NCBI GenBank assembly: GCA_023255235.1
Contig: JALRJA010000454.1
Coordinates: 1 to 10,374, forward strand
DNA: 10,374 nt
Origin: Flaviramulus sp.
Lineage (GTDB): Bacteria; Bacteroidota; Bacteroidia; Flavobacteriales; Flavobacteriaceae
Direction of reading: 5' to 3'
Each line of letters starts with the position of its first letter. Within the stretch, counting starts at the first letter, position 1. This document shows, one piece after another, positions 1-6,672 of this stretch. The position numbers were made by a program, and so were the translations under genes. A model generated the notes under the pieces. The model saw only the letters and a list, made by a program, of their open reading frames with translations, searched no databases and was not told the DNA's origin.

Positions 1-79
1 CAACTAAAAAGTATTCATATCCATAGATACCAAAAACAATAAGTATAGCTATTAATGTATAAAGGCTTTTTTTACTCAA
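1..79 (-). CDS. Partial membrane or secreted protein, N-terminus only
   Basis: Reading leftwards from a TTG codon at 79-77, one frame stays open to the window edge and gives 26 residues. It begins MSKKSLYTLIAI (TTG read as Met), then a hydrophobic stretch with LIVFGIYGYEYFLV near the edge. Two lysines followed by about 14 hydrophobic residues is the pattern of a signal anchor or signal peptide. The frame starts one base after the pafA stop, so it would be translationally coupled to pafA and share its transcript. The start is inferred: there is no in-frame ATG, and TTG starts are uncommon. I do not recognise the family, and the rest of the gene lies outside the window. Confidence 0.45.
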   Translation of the reverse strand, partial: MSKKSLYTLIAILIVFGIYGYEYFLV

Positions 80-80
80 A

Positions 81-1715
81 CTACTCTGTAATAAATTCTA
101 AGGGTTTACCAATAGCACTATTTGGAAAACTAATTCCTAAAAGGGCTGATATTGTTGGTGCTATATCTGTAATTTCTGTTTTTTGCCATGTTTCTCCATG
201 TTTAATTCCTTTTCCAAAAAACAACAATGGCACATGGGTATCATAATTTAATCCGCTACCGTGTGTAGAACCTTTTTTAGGATATGAAATATAGGCAGGT
301 TCTGGTACCATAATGATATTTCCCGAGCGTTTTTGATTAAATCCGTTTTGTAACAATGCTTCAATGCCTGTGGTATAAGATGTTGTATTCATGGTTTGAG
401 CAGCATATACTTTATCTATGTTTTTATAACTAATAATCTCATTTACAATAGATTGTTCTACAGAACTAATTTGTAAGCCTAAAGCTTTTATCTTGTCTTC
501 GTTTAAAAAAATTTGATCATTACTTATATTTTCAATTACATCTGAAGCATTAAAAGTTGCTAGTAAAAATGCTTCTAGTTTTTGTTTTGTTTCAGCGTTA
601 TTTAAATATCCTGCGGGTATTTTAACTGTTTGCAAATAGGCTGGCACATCAACAGCTGCGTGGTCTGCAGTTAGAAATACTGTGTAATTTCCAACACCAA
701 CTTTTTTATCTAAAGCGTTAAAAACACGAGCTAAATCTAAATCTAAGCGTATGTATGTGTCTTGAATTTCTTTAGAATTTACACCAAAATTATGTCCTAT
801 GTAATCTGTGCTAGAAAAACTTATGGCTAAAACATCGGTATCGTTATCGGCACCTAATTGTTCGCCTGTTATGGCTGCAATAGCAAAATCTGCAACAATA
901 CTATTACCATAAGGTGACACTTTTAAAATATCAAATTCACCATTATTTTTTGCTAAGGTTTTTAAATTATAAGGAAATGTTGCTGTTTCTTTTCCTTTAA
1001 AACCGTTTTCAAAATTATTTAAATCATCACCACTTTCAATATAGGTTGACATATCAAATAAAGTATTCCATTCTTTCATATAAGATTCTACCACTTTAGA
1101 CTTGTTAAAATCTTCAACCCATTTGGGTAAGCTAGTAACATAGTAGGTACTGGTTATAAAATTACCTTCATTTTTTCCTCTAAACCAATAGGATGCGTTT
1201 GCTGTATGACCTGCTGGTAAAATGGCTCCTCTATCTTTTATAGAAATACCAATGGTTTTTCCTCGCATTTGTGTAAAAAGTCTGTTTTCATCTGCAAAAG
1301 TAGTTGATACCATTCTACGTGGAGACATACGCTCTTCTTCAGAATTACTTCCAACAGCTAAAACCGTGTTATCACCAGCACAATACACCATTTCTTTTAT
1401 GTCTTTATCATACCAATTATTAGCTATTATACCATGGTATTTGGGAGTTGTTCCTGTATAAACAGATGCGTGTCCTGGTCCTGTATAGGTTGGTATATAG
1501 TTAAAATGATTGTTTTTGCAGTTAAACCCTTCTCTCATCATTCGTTTAAACCCACCTTCTGAATATCTATCATAAAAACGCGTTAAATAATCATATCGCA
1601 TTTGGTCAACTACAATACCTACAACTAATTTTGGTCTATTGTTTGGGTTTACATTTTGTGCCTTAAAAGAAAAGCAAATACTAAATATAATAAGTGTAAA
1701 AAGTGTATTTTTCAT
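81..1715 (-). CDS. pafA: PafA-type secreted alkaline phosphatase
   Basis: A zinc-dependent phosphomonoesterase of the alkaline phosphatase superfamily that releases phosphate from organic esters outside the cytoplasm. The ATG at 1715-1713 gives about 544 residues, close to the 546 of Elizabethkingia (Chryseobacterium) meningosepticum PafA. It begins with a signal peptide (MKNTLFTLIIFSICFSFKAQ); an in-frame TTG five codons upstream would only add MKIEF and is less likely. Visible active-site residues, each one or two positions from those of PafA, are metal ligand D37 (VVDQM), nucleophile T78 (PTYTGPGHAS), N99, and K160/R162 (SIKDRGA). The remaining metal ligands are D303/H307 (STDYIGHNFG), D350/H351 (TADHAA) and H484 (GSTHGSG). 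The Lys/Arg pair favours phosphate monoesters over diesters. No lipobox is seen, so it is probably periplasmic or secreted. It is divergent from mlaE and may be cotranscribed with the partial gene to its left. Regulation by phosphate is plausible but not shown here. Confidence 0.95.
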   Translation of the reverse strand: MKNTLFTLIIFSICFSFKAQNVNPNNRPKLVVGIVVDQMRYDYLTRFYDRYSEGGFKRMMREGFNCKNNHFNYIPTYTGPGHASVYTGTTPKYHGIIANNWYDKDIKEMVYCAGDNTVLAVGSNSEEERMSPRRMVSTTFADENRLFTQMRGKTIGISIKDRGAILPAGHTANASYWFRGKNEGNFITSTYYVTSLPKWVEDFNKSKVVESYMKEWNTLFDMSTYIESGDDLNNFENGFKGKETATFPYNLKTLAKNNGEFDILKVSPYGNSIVADFAIAAITGEQLGADNDTDVLAISFSSTDYIGHNFGVNSKEIQDTYIRLDLDLARVFNALDKKVGVGNYTVFLTADHAAVDVPAYLQTVKIPAGYLNNAETKQKLEAFLLATFNASDVIENISNDQIFLNEDKIKALGLQISSVEQSIVNEIISYKNIDKVYAAQTMNTTSYTTGIEALLQNGFNQKRSGNIIMVPEPAYISYPKKGSTHGSGLNYDTHVPLLFFGKGIKHGETWQKTEITDIAPTISALLGISFPNSAIGKPLEFITE

Positions 1716-1805
1716 GAATTCAATTTTCAATTTTTTTTATTGATTTGGGTTGCGTAAGTACTAACTATTTTGGAACATATTATAACTGTACTATTTGCTC
1801 AATTT

Positions 1806-1813
1806 CAAAAATA
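1806..1813 (-). promoter_or_regulatory. Candidate -7 box for pafA
   Basis: The minus strand reads TATTTTTG, a full match to the Bacteroidota -7 consensus TAnnTTTG. It would start transcription near 1799 and leave a leader of about 85 bases before the pafA ATG. No TTG (-33 element) lies at the usual 17-23 base spacing, and a second chance match (CAAATTTA on the plus strand, 1874-1881) exists in the same AT-rich gap, so this is tentative. Confidence 0.35.
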
Positions 1814-1859
1814 CATATTTTAAGTGTTATAAATTAAAATTAAATACCATAAGTTTTTT

Positions 1860-1867
1860 TACTTTAG
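1860..1867 (+). promoter_or_regulatory. Weak candidate -7 box for mlaEF
   Basis: TACTTTAG matches seven of the eight positions of TAnnTTTG and lies 18 bases before the mlaE ATG, which would give a leader of roughly ten bases. No clear -33 TTG is present. The 170-base divergent gap between pafA and mlaE contains no other gene or convincing structure that I can see. Confidence 0.25.
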
Positions 1868-1885
1868 CAATTACAAATTTAATTA

Positions 1886-2623
1886 ATGAATTATCTACAA
1901 AATATTGGTGCTTATTTTTTAATGATTGCTAAAATGTTTCACAAGCCAACTAAATGGAGTGTGATGAAACAGTTAATATTAAAAGATATTGATGATTTAA
2001 TAATTGGTTCTTTAGGTATTGTTTCTTTTATTGCTTTTTTTGTTGGTGGTGTTGTAACCATTCAAACAGCATTAAATATAAGTAATCCTTTAATACCAAA
2101 ATATTTGGTTGGTTTTGCAACTAGGCAATCTATTGTTTTAGAGTTTGCACCAACATTTATATCTATTATTATGGCAGGAAAAGTGGGTTCGTTTATAACC
2201 TCAAGTATAGGTACTATGCGTGTAACAGAGCAAATTGATGCACTAGAAGTTATGGGAATTAATTCTTTAAACTACTTAGTTTTTCCAAAATTTGTTTCAC
2301 TCATGTTATTTCCGTTTGTTATTTCTATTGCTATGTTTTTAGGAATTATAGGAGGTATGGTAGCATGTGTTTATGGTGGTTTTGCAACTCTTGAAGATTA
2401 TATTTTGGGTATTCAAACAGATTTTATTCCGTTTCATATAACCTATGCTTTTATAAAAACTATTGTGTTTGCCTTTATTTTGGCAACTATTCCATCATTT
2501 CATGGTTTTTACATGAAAGGTGGTGCTTTAGAAGTTGGTAAAGCAAGTACAACCTCGTTTGTGTGGACTAGTGTTGTAGTTATAATTTTAAATTATTTAC
2601 TAACTCAAATGCTTTTAAGTTAA
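1886..2623 (+). CDS. mlaE: MlaE-family phospholipid ABC transporter permease
   Basis: Inner-membrane permease of an MCE/Mla-type ABC transporter that moves phospholipids between inner and outer membranes and helps keep outer-membrane lipid asymmetry. At 245 residues it has the usual MlaE size. An N-terminal amphipathic part (1-35) precedes hydrophobic segments near 38-62, 83-107, 130-165 and 185-205 and a C-terminal helix near 226-245. The family hallmark is clear: E86-x-A-P-T followed by AGKVG and IGTMRVTEQIDALEVMG (residues 97-124), the coupling region facing the ATPase. A late glycine-rich motif, GGALEVGKAS (212-221), also fits. The stop TAA overlaps the ATG of the ATPase gene by one base, so the two are translationally coupled. 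No MCE-domain (MlaD) or MlaB/MlaC gene is adjacent. Family assignment is secure; the exact lipid and direction of transport cannot be read from sequence. Confidence 0.93.
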   Translation: MNYLQNIGAYFLMIAKMFHKPTKWSVMKQLILKDIDDLIIGSLGIVSFIAFFVGGVVTIQTALNISNPLIPKYLVGFATRQSIVLEFAPTFISIIMAGKVGSFITSSIGTMRVTEQIDALEVMGINSLNYLVFPKFVSLMLFPFVISIAMFLGIIGGMVACVYGGFATLEDYILGIQTDFIPFHITYAFIKTIVFAFILATIPSFHGFYMKGGALEVGKASTTSFVWTSVVVIILNYLLTQMLLS

Positions 2624-3393
2624 TGATTGAAGTTATAAATTTAAATAAATCGTTTGGTGATGCGCATATTTTAAAGGGTATTACCACCTCTTTTGATAAA
2701 GGAAAAACCAATCTTATAATTGGGCAAAGTGGTTCGGGCAAAACAGTTTTTTTAAAATGTTTATTGGGTTTGTTTGATTATGAAGAAGGTACCATTTCTT
2801 ATGATGGAACCATATTTTCTTTGTTAAGCGAAGATGACAAAAGAAACCTTAGAGCAAAAATAGGCATGGTATTTCAAGGTAGTGCATTATTTGATTCTAT
2901 GACCATTGCCGAAAATGTGATGTTTCCACTTAAAATGTTCACAAAACAAAGTAAAAGCGAAATGGAAGATCGTGTAGATTTTGTTTTAAAGCGAGTTAAC
3001 CTTGATGATGCTCATAAAAAAAAACCTAGCGAAGCCTCTGGTGGTATGCAAAAACGAGTAGCTATTGCTCGTGCTATTGTAAACAATCCTAGGTATTTAT
3101 TTTGTGATGAACCTAATTCTGGCTTAGACCCAAAAACAGCCATTGTAATTGATAACTTGATTCAAGAAATTACAAAAGAGTATGAAATAACTACAGTTAT
3201 TAATTCTCATGATATGAATTCTGTTATGGAAATTGGTGAAAAAATTATTTTTTTAAAAAATGGCTTAAAAGAGTGGGAAGGCTCTAAAGACACTATTTTT
3301 AAAACTGATAACACTTCTGTAACAGACTTTGTTTATTCTTCAAATTTATTTAAAAAAGTACGTAAAATGTACTTAGATGAAACCCAAGGGTAA
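2623..3393 (+). CDS. mlaF: MlaF-family ABC transporter ATPase
   Basis: Cytoplasmic ATPase that powers the MlaE-type permease encoded directly upstream. It is 256 residues with a complete nucleotide-binding domain: Walker A GQSGSGKT (34-41), Q-loop Q85 in MVFQGSALFDS, signature ASGGMQKR (138-145) where many ABC proteins have LSGGQ, Walker B YLFCDE (158-163) with catalytic E163, D-loop SGLDP (166-170) and switch histidine H196 (INSHD). The SGGM signature and the EPNSGLDP stretch resemble MlaF and other MCE-linked ATPases rather than importer ATPases. The ATG lies within the mlaE stop (TAATG), so both subunits should be made together. After the stop, 79 bases separate it from the convergent DUF389 gene, with no clear GC-containing terminator. 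Confidence 0.93.
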   Translation: MIEVINLNKSFGDAHILKGITTSFDKGKTNLIIGQSGSGKTVFLKCLLGLFDYEEGTISYDGTIFSLLSEDDKRNLRAKIGMVFQGSALFDSMTIAENVMFPLKMFTKQSKSEMEDRVDFVLKRVNLDDAHKKKPSEASGGMQKRVAIARAIVNNPRYLFCDEPNSGLDPKTAIVIDNLIQEITKEYEITTVINSHDMNSVMEIGEKIIFLKNGLKEWEGSKDTIFKTDNTSVTDFVYSSNLFKKVRKMYLDETQG

Positions 3394-3428
3394 TGTTTTC
3401 CGTTTATTAATTTTACAAATTATAATTA

Positions 3429-3476
3429 ATGAAAAGAGCAATCATATATTTGTTTGGTTTGTTGATATTTTTTTAA
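3429..3476 (+). other. 15-codon signal-peptide-like ORF
   Basis: ATG at 3429 opens a frame reading MKRAIIYLFGLLIFF and stopping at TAA 3474-3476. Two basic residues followed by a hydrophobic run look like the first codons of a secreted or membrane protein. It lies 35 bases after mlaF on the same strand and overlaps the last four bases of the convergent DUF389 gene. It could be the stump of a former third gene of the mlaEF operon, a tiny membrane peptide, or chance in AT-rich DNA. Nothing distinguishes these here. Confidence 0.2.
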
Positions 3477-4942
3477 TTAATCCGCTTAACTACCAAAGTA
3501 TCTAAATTTAACTTCCATTTTAGCCACTTCTCTAGTTTTTCTTTCTCTTTTTTTCTGGTATCTTCTTGTGCTAAAGAATCTACCCATTTTACTGAAAAAA
3601 TACGCAGTGTGTCTGTTTTTTGAAAGTTTGTATTTATAGAATTTGCAAAGGTAAACTGTTCTAAAGCATCATAATTAATTTTAACTTCTTGAATTAATGC
3701 CTCAAAATCTATATAGTTTTTCTCAAGTTTTGATAACTGCCTAACCTTATTTTCTAAGAAAATAATCCTATCAGATTGCGATAATTTATCTAAAGAATCT
3801 CTAACTCGAAGCTCTTGCATATACTTAAAATTGTCTATGCCTTTATTTCTACTTTGGTTAAATATAAGTTGTGTATTGCCCTTTACTAAAGCCGGATATG
3901 TTAACAATCTGTTTTGCAAAAGTGTGATTGTACTTTGCGGAATTTCGTCTAATCCAAACGAGTTTAATTCTATAGTGCTATTGGCATTATCTCCATATTT
4001 ATACGTTGTGTTTTTCTTTATATATTCAGAATGAGGTAAAGCACCCAATTCGGTTTTAATAAACAACTCGGCATCTCTGTTAAAATTACTTATTTTATAA
4101 ACCTTTACAAATGTGAAACTTGCAGGAATCATTACTACAATAGCTAATAGTGTAGCCATTCTTGAAATAAATAGTCTTTTTTTAGAATTAGCATATTTAA
4201 GCATTGGAAATCTTAATAGTTTTAAAACTATAAAAGTTGCCAAAGCAATAAAAATAGTATTGATAGTGAATAAATACATAGCTTGCCCAAAATATATCCA
4301 ATTCCCTTTAGCCAAGCCATAACCGGCTGTACACAAAGGTGGCATTAAAGCAGTTGCAATAGCTACACCAAATATTACAGAGGCTATTGTACCACGTTTA
4401 GTGCGTGCAATAATGAGTGCTAAACCACCAAAAAAAGCAATTAAAACATCGCGAATATCTGGTTGAACTCTACCTAACAATTCTGAAGTGTCTTCACTTA
4501 AAGGAAAAAATCTGAAAAATAAAAAGGCGGTTATTAAACTTAGCACAATCATAGTAGCTAAATTTATAAGTGATCGTCTTAAGGTATCAATATCATTGAT
4601 TGCTATAGAAAGTCCAACACCCAAAATTGGTCCCATTAGTGGTGAAATTAACATGGCACCAATAACAACTGCAGTTGAGTTGGCATTTAAACCTACTGAG
4701 GCTACAAATATGGAACAAATTAAAATCCAGGCAGTGGCACCTTTCATTGGAATGTCACTTTTTATAGCTTGTAAAGTAGCGTCTCTATCTGTATCTTCTC
4801 TAAAATCTAGAAGTTCTCTTAAAAACTTTTTGATGTTTTTAAACAAACCTTGAGCATCTTTTTTTACTGCTTCTTTGGTTTGCTCTACACCTGGTTTGTT
4901 ATCGTCTTCTTCTGTGAAGTTGAATTTATTTTCTTGATTCAT
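3473..4942 (-). CDS. DUF389 family integral membrane protein
   Basis: A multi-pass membrane protein of the DUF389 (TIGR00341) family, whose function is not established to my knowledge. The 489 residues divide into three parts. A charged cytoplasmic-type N-terminus (1-65) comes first. A membrane domain (about 69-282) has six or seven helices and two similar turns, GAMLISPLMGPILG (95-108) and ATALMPPLCTAGYGL (196-210), which look like an internal repeat typical of the family. A long hydrophilic tail of about 205 residues (285-489) is rich in Lys, Glu and Leu, with a likely coiled coil near 375-425. The start ATG at 4942 is 10 bases after the manC stop, so it is probably the last gene of the four-gene operon. 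Transport across the inner membrane is a reasonable guess from the architecture but is not demonstrated. Confidence 0.85.
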   Translation of the reverse strand: MNQENKFNFTEEDDNKPGVEQTKEAVKKDAQGLFKNIKKFLRELLDFREDTDRDATLQAIKSDIPMKGATAWILICSIFVASVGLNANSTAVVIGAMLISPLMGPILGVGLSIAINDIDTLRRSLINLATMIVLSLITAFLFFRFFPLSEDTSELLGRVQPDIRDVLIAFFGGLALIIARTKRGTIASVIFGVAIATALMPPLCTAGYGLAKGNWIYFGQAMYLFTINTIFIALATFIVLKLLRFPMLKYANSKKRLFISRMATLLAIVVMIPASFTFVKVYKISNFNRDAELFIKTELGALPHSEYIKKNTTYKYGDNANSTIELNSFGLDEIPQSTITLLQNRLLTYPALVKGNTQLIFNQSRNKGIDNFKYMQELRVRDSLDKLSQSDRIIFLENKVRQLSKLEKNYIDFEALIQEVKINYDALEQFTFANSINTNFQKTDTLRIFSVKWVDSLAQEDTRKKEKEKLEKWLKWKLNLDTLVVKRIN

Positions 4943-4952
4943 AAACTAAAAA

Positions 4953-6032
4953 TTAACAATATTGTTCTCCGTAGGTGGTTTTTACCTGTTGTAAGGTTTC
5001 TTTAATGTCTTGTTCTTTTGCTTTAGGAAAGATAAGCAAAACAGCTTCATTATCAACTATTATGTAATCTTTTATGCCATTAACAACAACTATTTTATTT
5101 GTATTGGTTCTAATCATATTACCAGAAGCATCGTTTGTTATAATTCTGGCATTTACAATAGCATTGTCTTGAGTGTTTTTATCTAATTTGTTGTAAAGAC
5201 TTCCCCATGTTCCTAAATCATTCCAATCAAATTCTGCTGCCAAAACATATACATTGTTTGATTTTTCCATGATAGCATAATCTACCGATATGTTTTGTGC
5301 TTTTGGATACTGTTCTCTAATAAAAGTTTCTTCTTTGTTGGTATTATAACTAGGAATTCCTGCCTCAAAGTGCTTGTATAAGTCTGGTTGATTATTTTTA
5401 AATGCTTCAATCACACTTTTTACATGCCAAATAAAAATGCCGGCATTCCATAAAAAATTCCCTTGGGCAATAAAGTTTTTTGCAGTTTGATAATCGGGTT
5501 TTTCTCTAAATTGTTTCACCAATTTTATTGCTTTCGAAAGGGTGTTATCAAACTCAATATAACCATAACCTGTATTAGGAAAAGTTGGTTGAATACCCAG
5601 TGTCATCAACGCATTATTTTGAGAACAAAACTCAAATGCTTGTTCTACATTTTTTGCAAAGCTGAGTTCGTCTTCAATCCAATGGTCACTTGGTGCAACT
5701 ATCATTAAAGCATTTGGGTTTTCTTTTTGAATTTTTAATGATGCATAAAGAATACAAGGTGCTGTATTTCGCATGGCAGGTTCTAAAACCACTTGTTTTT
5801 GTTTAACCTGTGGTAGTTGCTCCAAAACCAAATCGTTATACCTTTCATTGGTTAAAATATAAATGTTTTCCTCTGGAATTAACCGTGCTAAACGCTGAAA
5901 CGTTTTTTGTATAAGCGTGCTACCTGTTCCTAGCATATCATGAAATTGCTTAGGAAAATCTTGTGTGCTAACTGGCCAAAATCGCGAACCTACTCCTCCA
6001 GCCATTAATATGGCATAATAATTTTTATTCAT
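4953..6032 (-). CDS. manC: Mannose-1-phosphate guanylyltransferase
   Basis: Cytoplasmic nucleotidyltransferase that makes GDP-mannose from mannose 1-phosphate and GTP, feeding mannose, fucose and related sugars into surface polysaccharides and glycoproteins. At 359 residues it is the short form without the phosphomannose isomerase domain found in bifunctional AlgA/ManC proteins. Motifs are the signature loop AGGVGSRFWPVS (11-22) with catalytic-loop PKQF (27-30), EPAMRNTAP (84-92), APSDH (113-117, metal-binding Asp116), NTGYGYIE (153-160), the sugar-binding EKP (177-179), NAGIFIW (196-202) and FDWNDLGTW (268-276). The ATG follows the stop of the SprT-like gene after one base, and the DUF389 gene begins 10 bases downstream. 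The lack of other glycan genes nearby suggests a general GDP-mannose supply rather than a dedicated capsule locus. Confidence 0.95.
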   Translation of the reverse strand: MNKNYYAILMAGGVGSRFWPVSTQDFPKQFHDMLGTGSTLIQKTFQRLARLIPEENIYILTNERYNDLVLEQLPQVKQKQVVLEPAMRNTAPCILYASLKIQKENPNALMIVAPSDHWIEDELSFAKNVEQAFEFCSQNNALMTLGIQPTFPNTGYGYIEFDNTLSKAIKLVKQFREKPDYQTAKNFIAQGNFLWNAGIFIWHVKSVIEAFKNNQPDLYKHFEAGIPSYNTNKEETFIREQYPKAQNISVDYAIMEKSNNVYVLAAEFDWNDLGTWGSLYNKLDKNTQDNAIVNARIITNDASGNMIRTNTNKIVVVNGIKDYIIVDNEAVLLIFPKAKEQDIKETLQQVKTTYGEQYC

Positions 6033-6033
6033 C

Positions 6034-6633
6034 TTATTTATTTAATAGTTCTACCTCTGCATTAGGATTAAAAAGGTATATTTTACCTGTTTTAACCTCA
6101 ACACACTCATATCTTTTAATCCTTTTTTTGTTCATAATAAACACTTTTTCGTTGTATAATTTAAAATGACTTCCGGTTGGTATTTCAAAAATATAGGTTT
6201 TATTGTTGGGTTTATCAAATTTTTTTAGTGCCAAAGCTAACGAAATATCTGTATCGCTAGATGCTTTTGGGTTTTTAAAGTGTTGGGCTAATAGAGGTAA
6301 TAAGCTATCTGGAAAAACCTCAGGGTTTAAAAAAGGCAGCATTAATTGTTGAAATGTACGTTTCCATTCTATTCCATGTGGTTTGATAAATTTTCCGTAA
6401 GTGTTATAGGCTTCAAAATGTGCTATCTCATGAATTAATGTTATTAAAAACCTATGCTGATTAAGGTTAGAATTTATGGTTATTTGATGTTTTCCGTTAG
6501 GTAAACGCATATAATCGCCATGGCGTGTTTTACGTTCCTTTTTGATTTTAACCACCAAATTATCATGTTCTAAAAGTTTTAAAACTTGTGGCAACCCTTT
6601 TGCTGATATATAATCTTGAAGTTTGTTTTGCAT
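6034..6633 (-). CDS. SprT-like zinc metalloprotein
   Basis: A 199-residue protein with the SprT-like metallopeptidase fold, related to SprT and to the Spartan/SPRTN protease domain that digests DNA-crosslinked proteins. The zinc site is clear: HEIAH (68-72) with catalytic E69, and a third ligand probably H86 in KPHGIEWK. Upstream residues GKHQITINSNL (47-57) form the expected strand before the active-site helix. Bacterial SprT proteins normally end in a four-cysteine zinc ribbon. Here the C-terminal 55 residues keep a similar strand pattern (FKLYNEKVF, KRYECVEV, GKIYLFNP) but contain only C177, so that ribbon cannot bind zinc in the usual way. The gene lies 22 bases after the DUF5686 gene and abuts manC, with a good promoter candidate immediately upstream. 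Peptidase activity and substrate are unproven. Confidence 0.85.
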   Translation of the reverse strand: MQNKLQDYISAKGLPQVLKLLEHDNLVVKIKKERKTRHGDYMRLPNGKHQITINSNLNQHRFLITLIHEIAHFEAYNTYGKFIKPHGIEWKRTFQQLMLPFLNPEVFPDSLLPLLAQHFKNPKASSDTDISLALALKKFDKPNNKTYIFEIPTGSHFKLYNEKVFIMNKKRIKRYECVEVKTGKIYLFNPNAEVELLNK

Positions 6634-6638
6634 TACAA

Positions 6639-6672
6639 CAAAAGTAAATCAATTCTTAAAAATAAAAACCAA
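6639..6672 (-). promoter_or_regulatory. Candidate promoter for the SprT-like gene, possibly leaderless
   Basis: The minus strand carries TTG (6672-6670), a 23-base spacer and TACTTTTG (6646-6639), a full match to the Bacteroidota pattern TTG-N(17-23)-TAnnTTTG. Only five bases (TTGTA) separate the -7 box from the ATG at 6633, so transcription would begin at or next to the start codon. It overlaps the end of the DUF5686 gene and could drive the SprT-like, manC and DUF389 genes independently of readthrough. Confidence 0.4.

Noticed and set aside
3406..3430. Inverted repeat ATTAATT / AATTAAT after mlaF
   Set aside because: All A/T with an 11-base loop and no following T-run; easily expected by chance and too weak for a terminator.
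4488..4853. 121-residue plus-strand frame opposite the DUF389 gene
   Set aside because: It is antisense to the membrane domain of a well-supported gene; the open frame follows from codon bias on the other strand.
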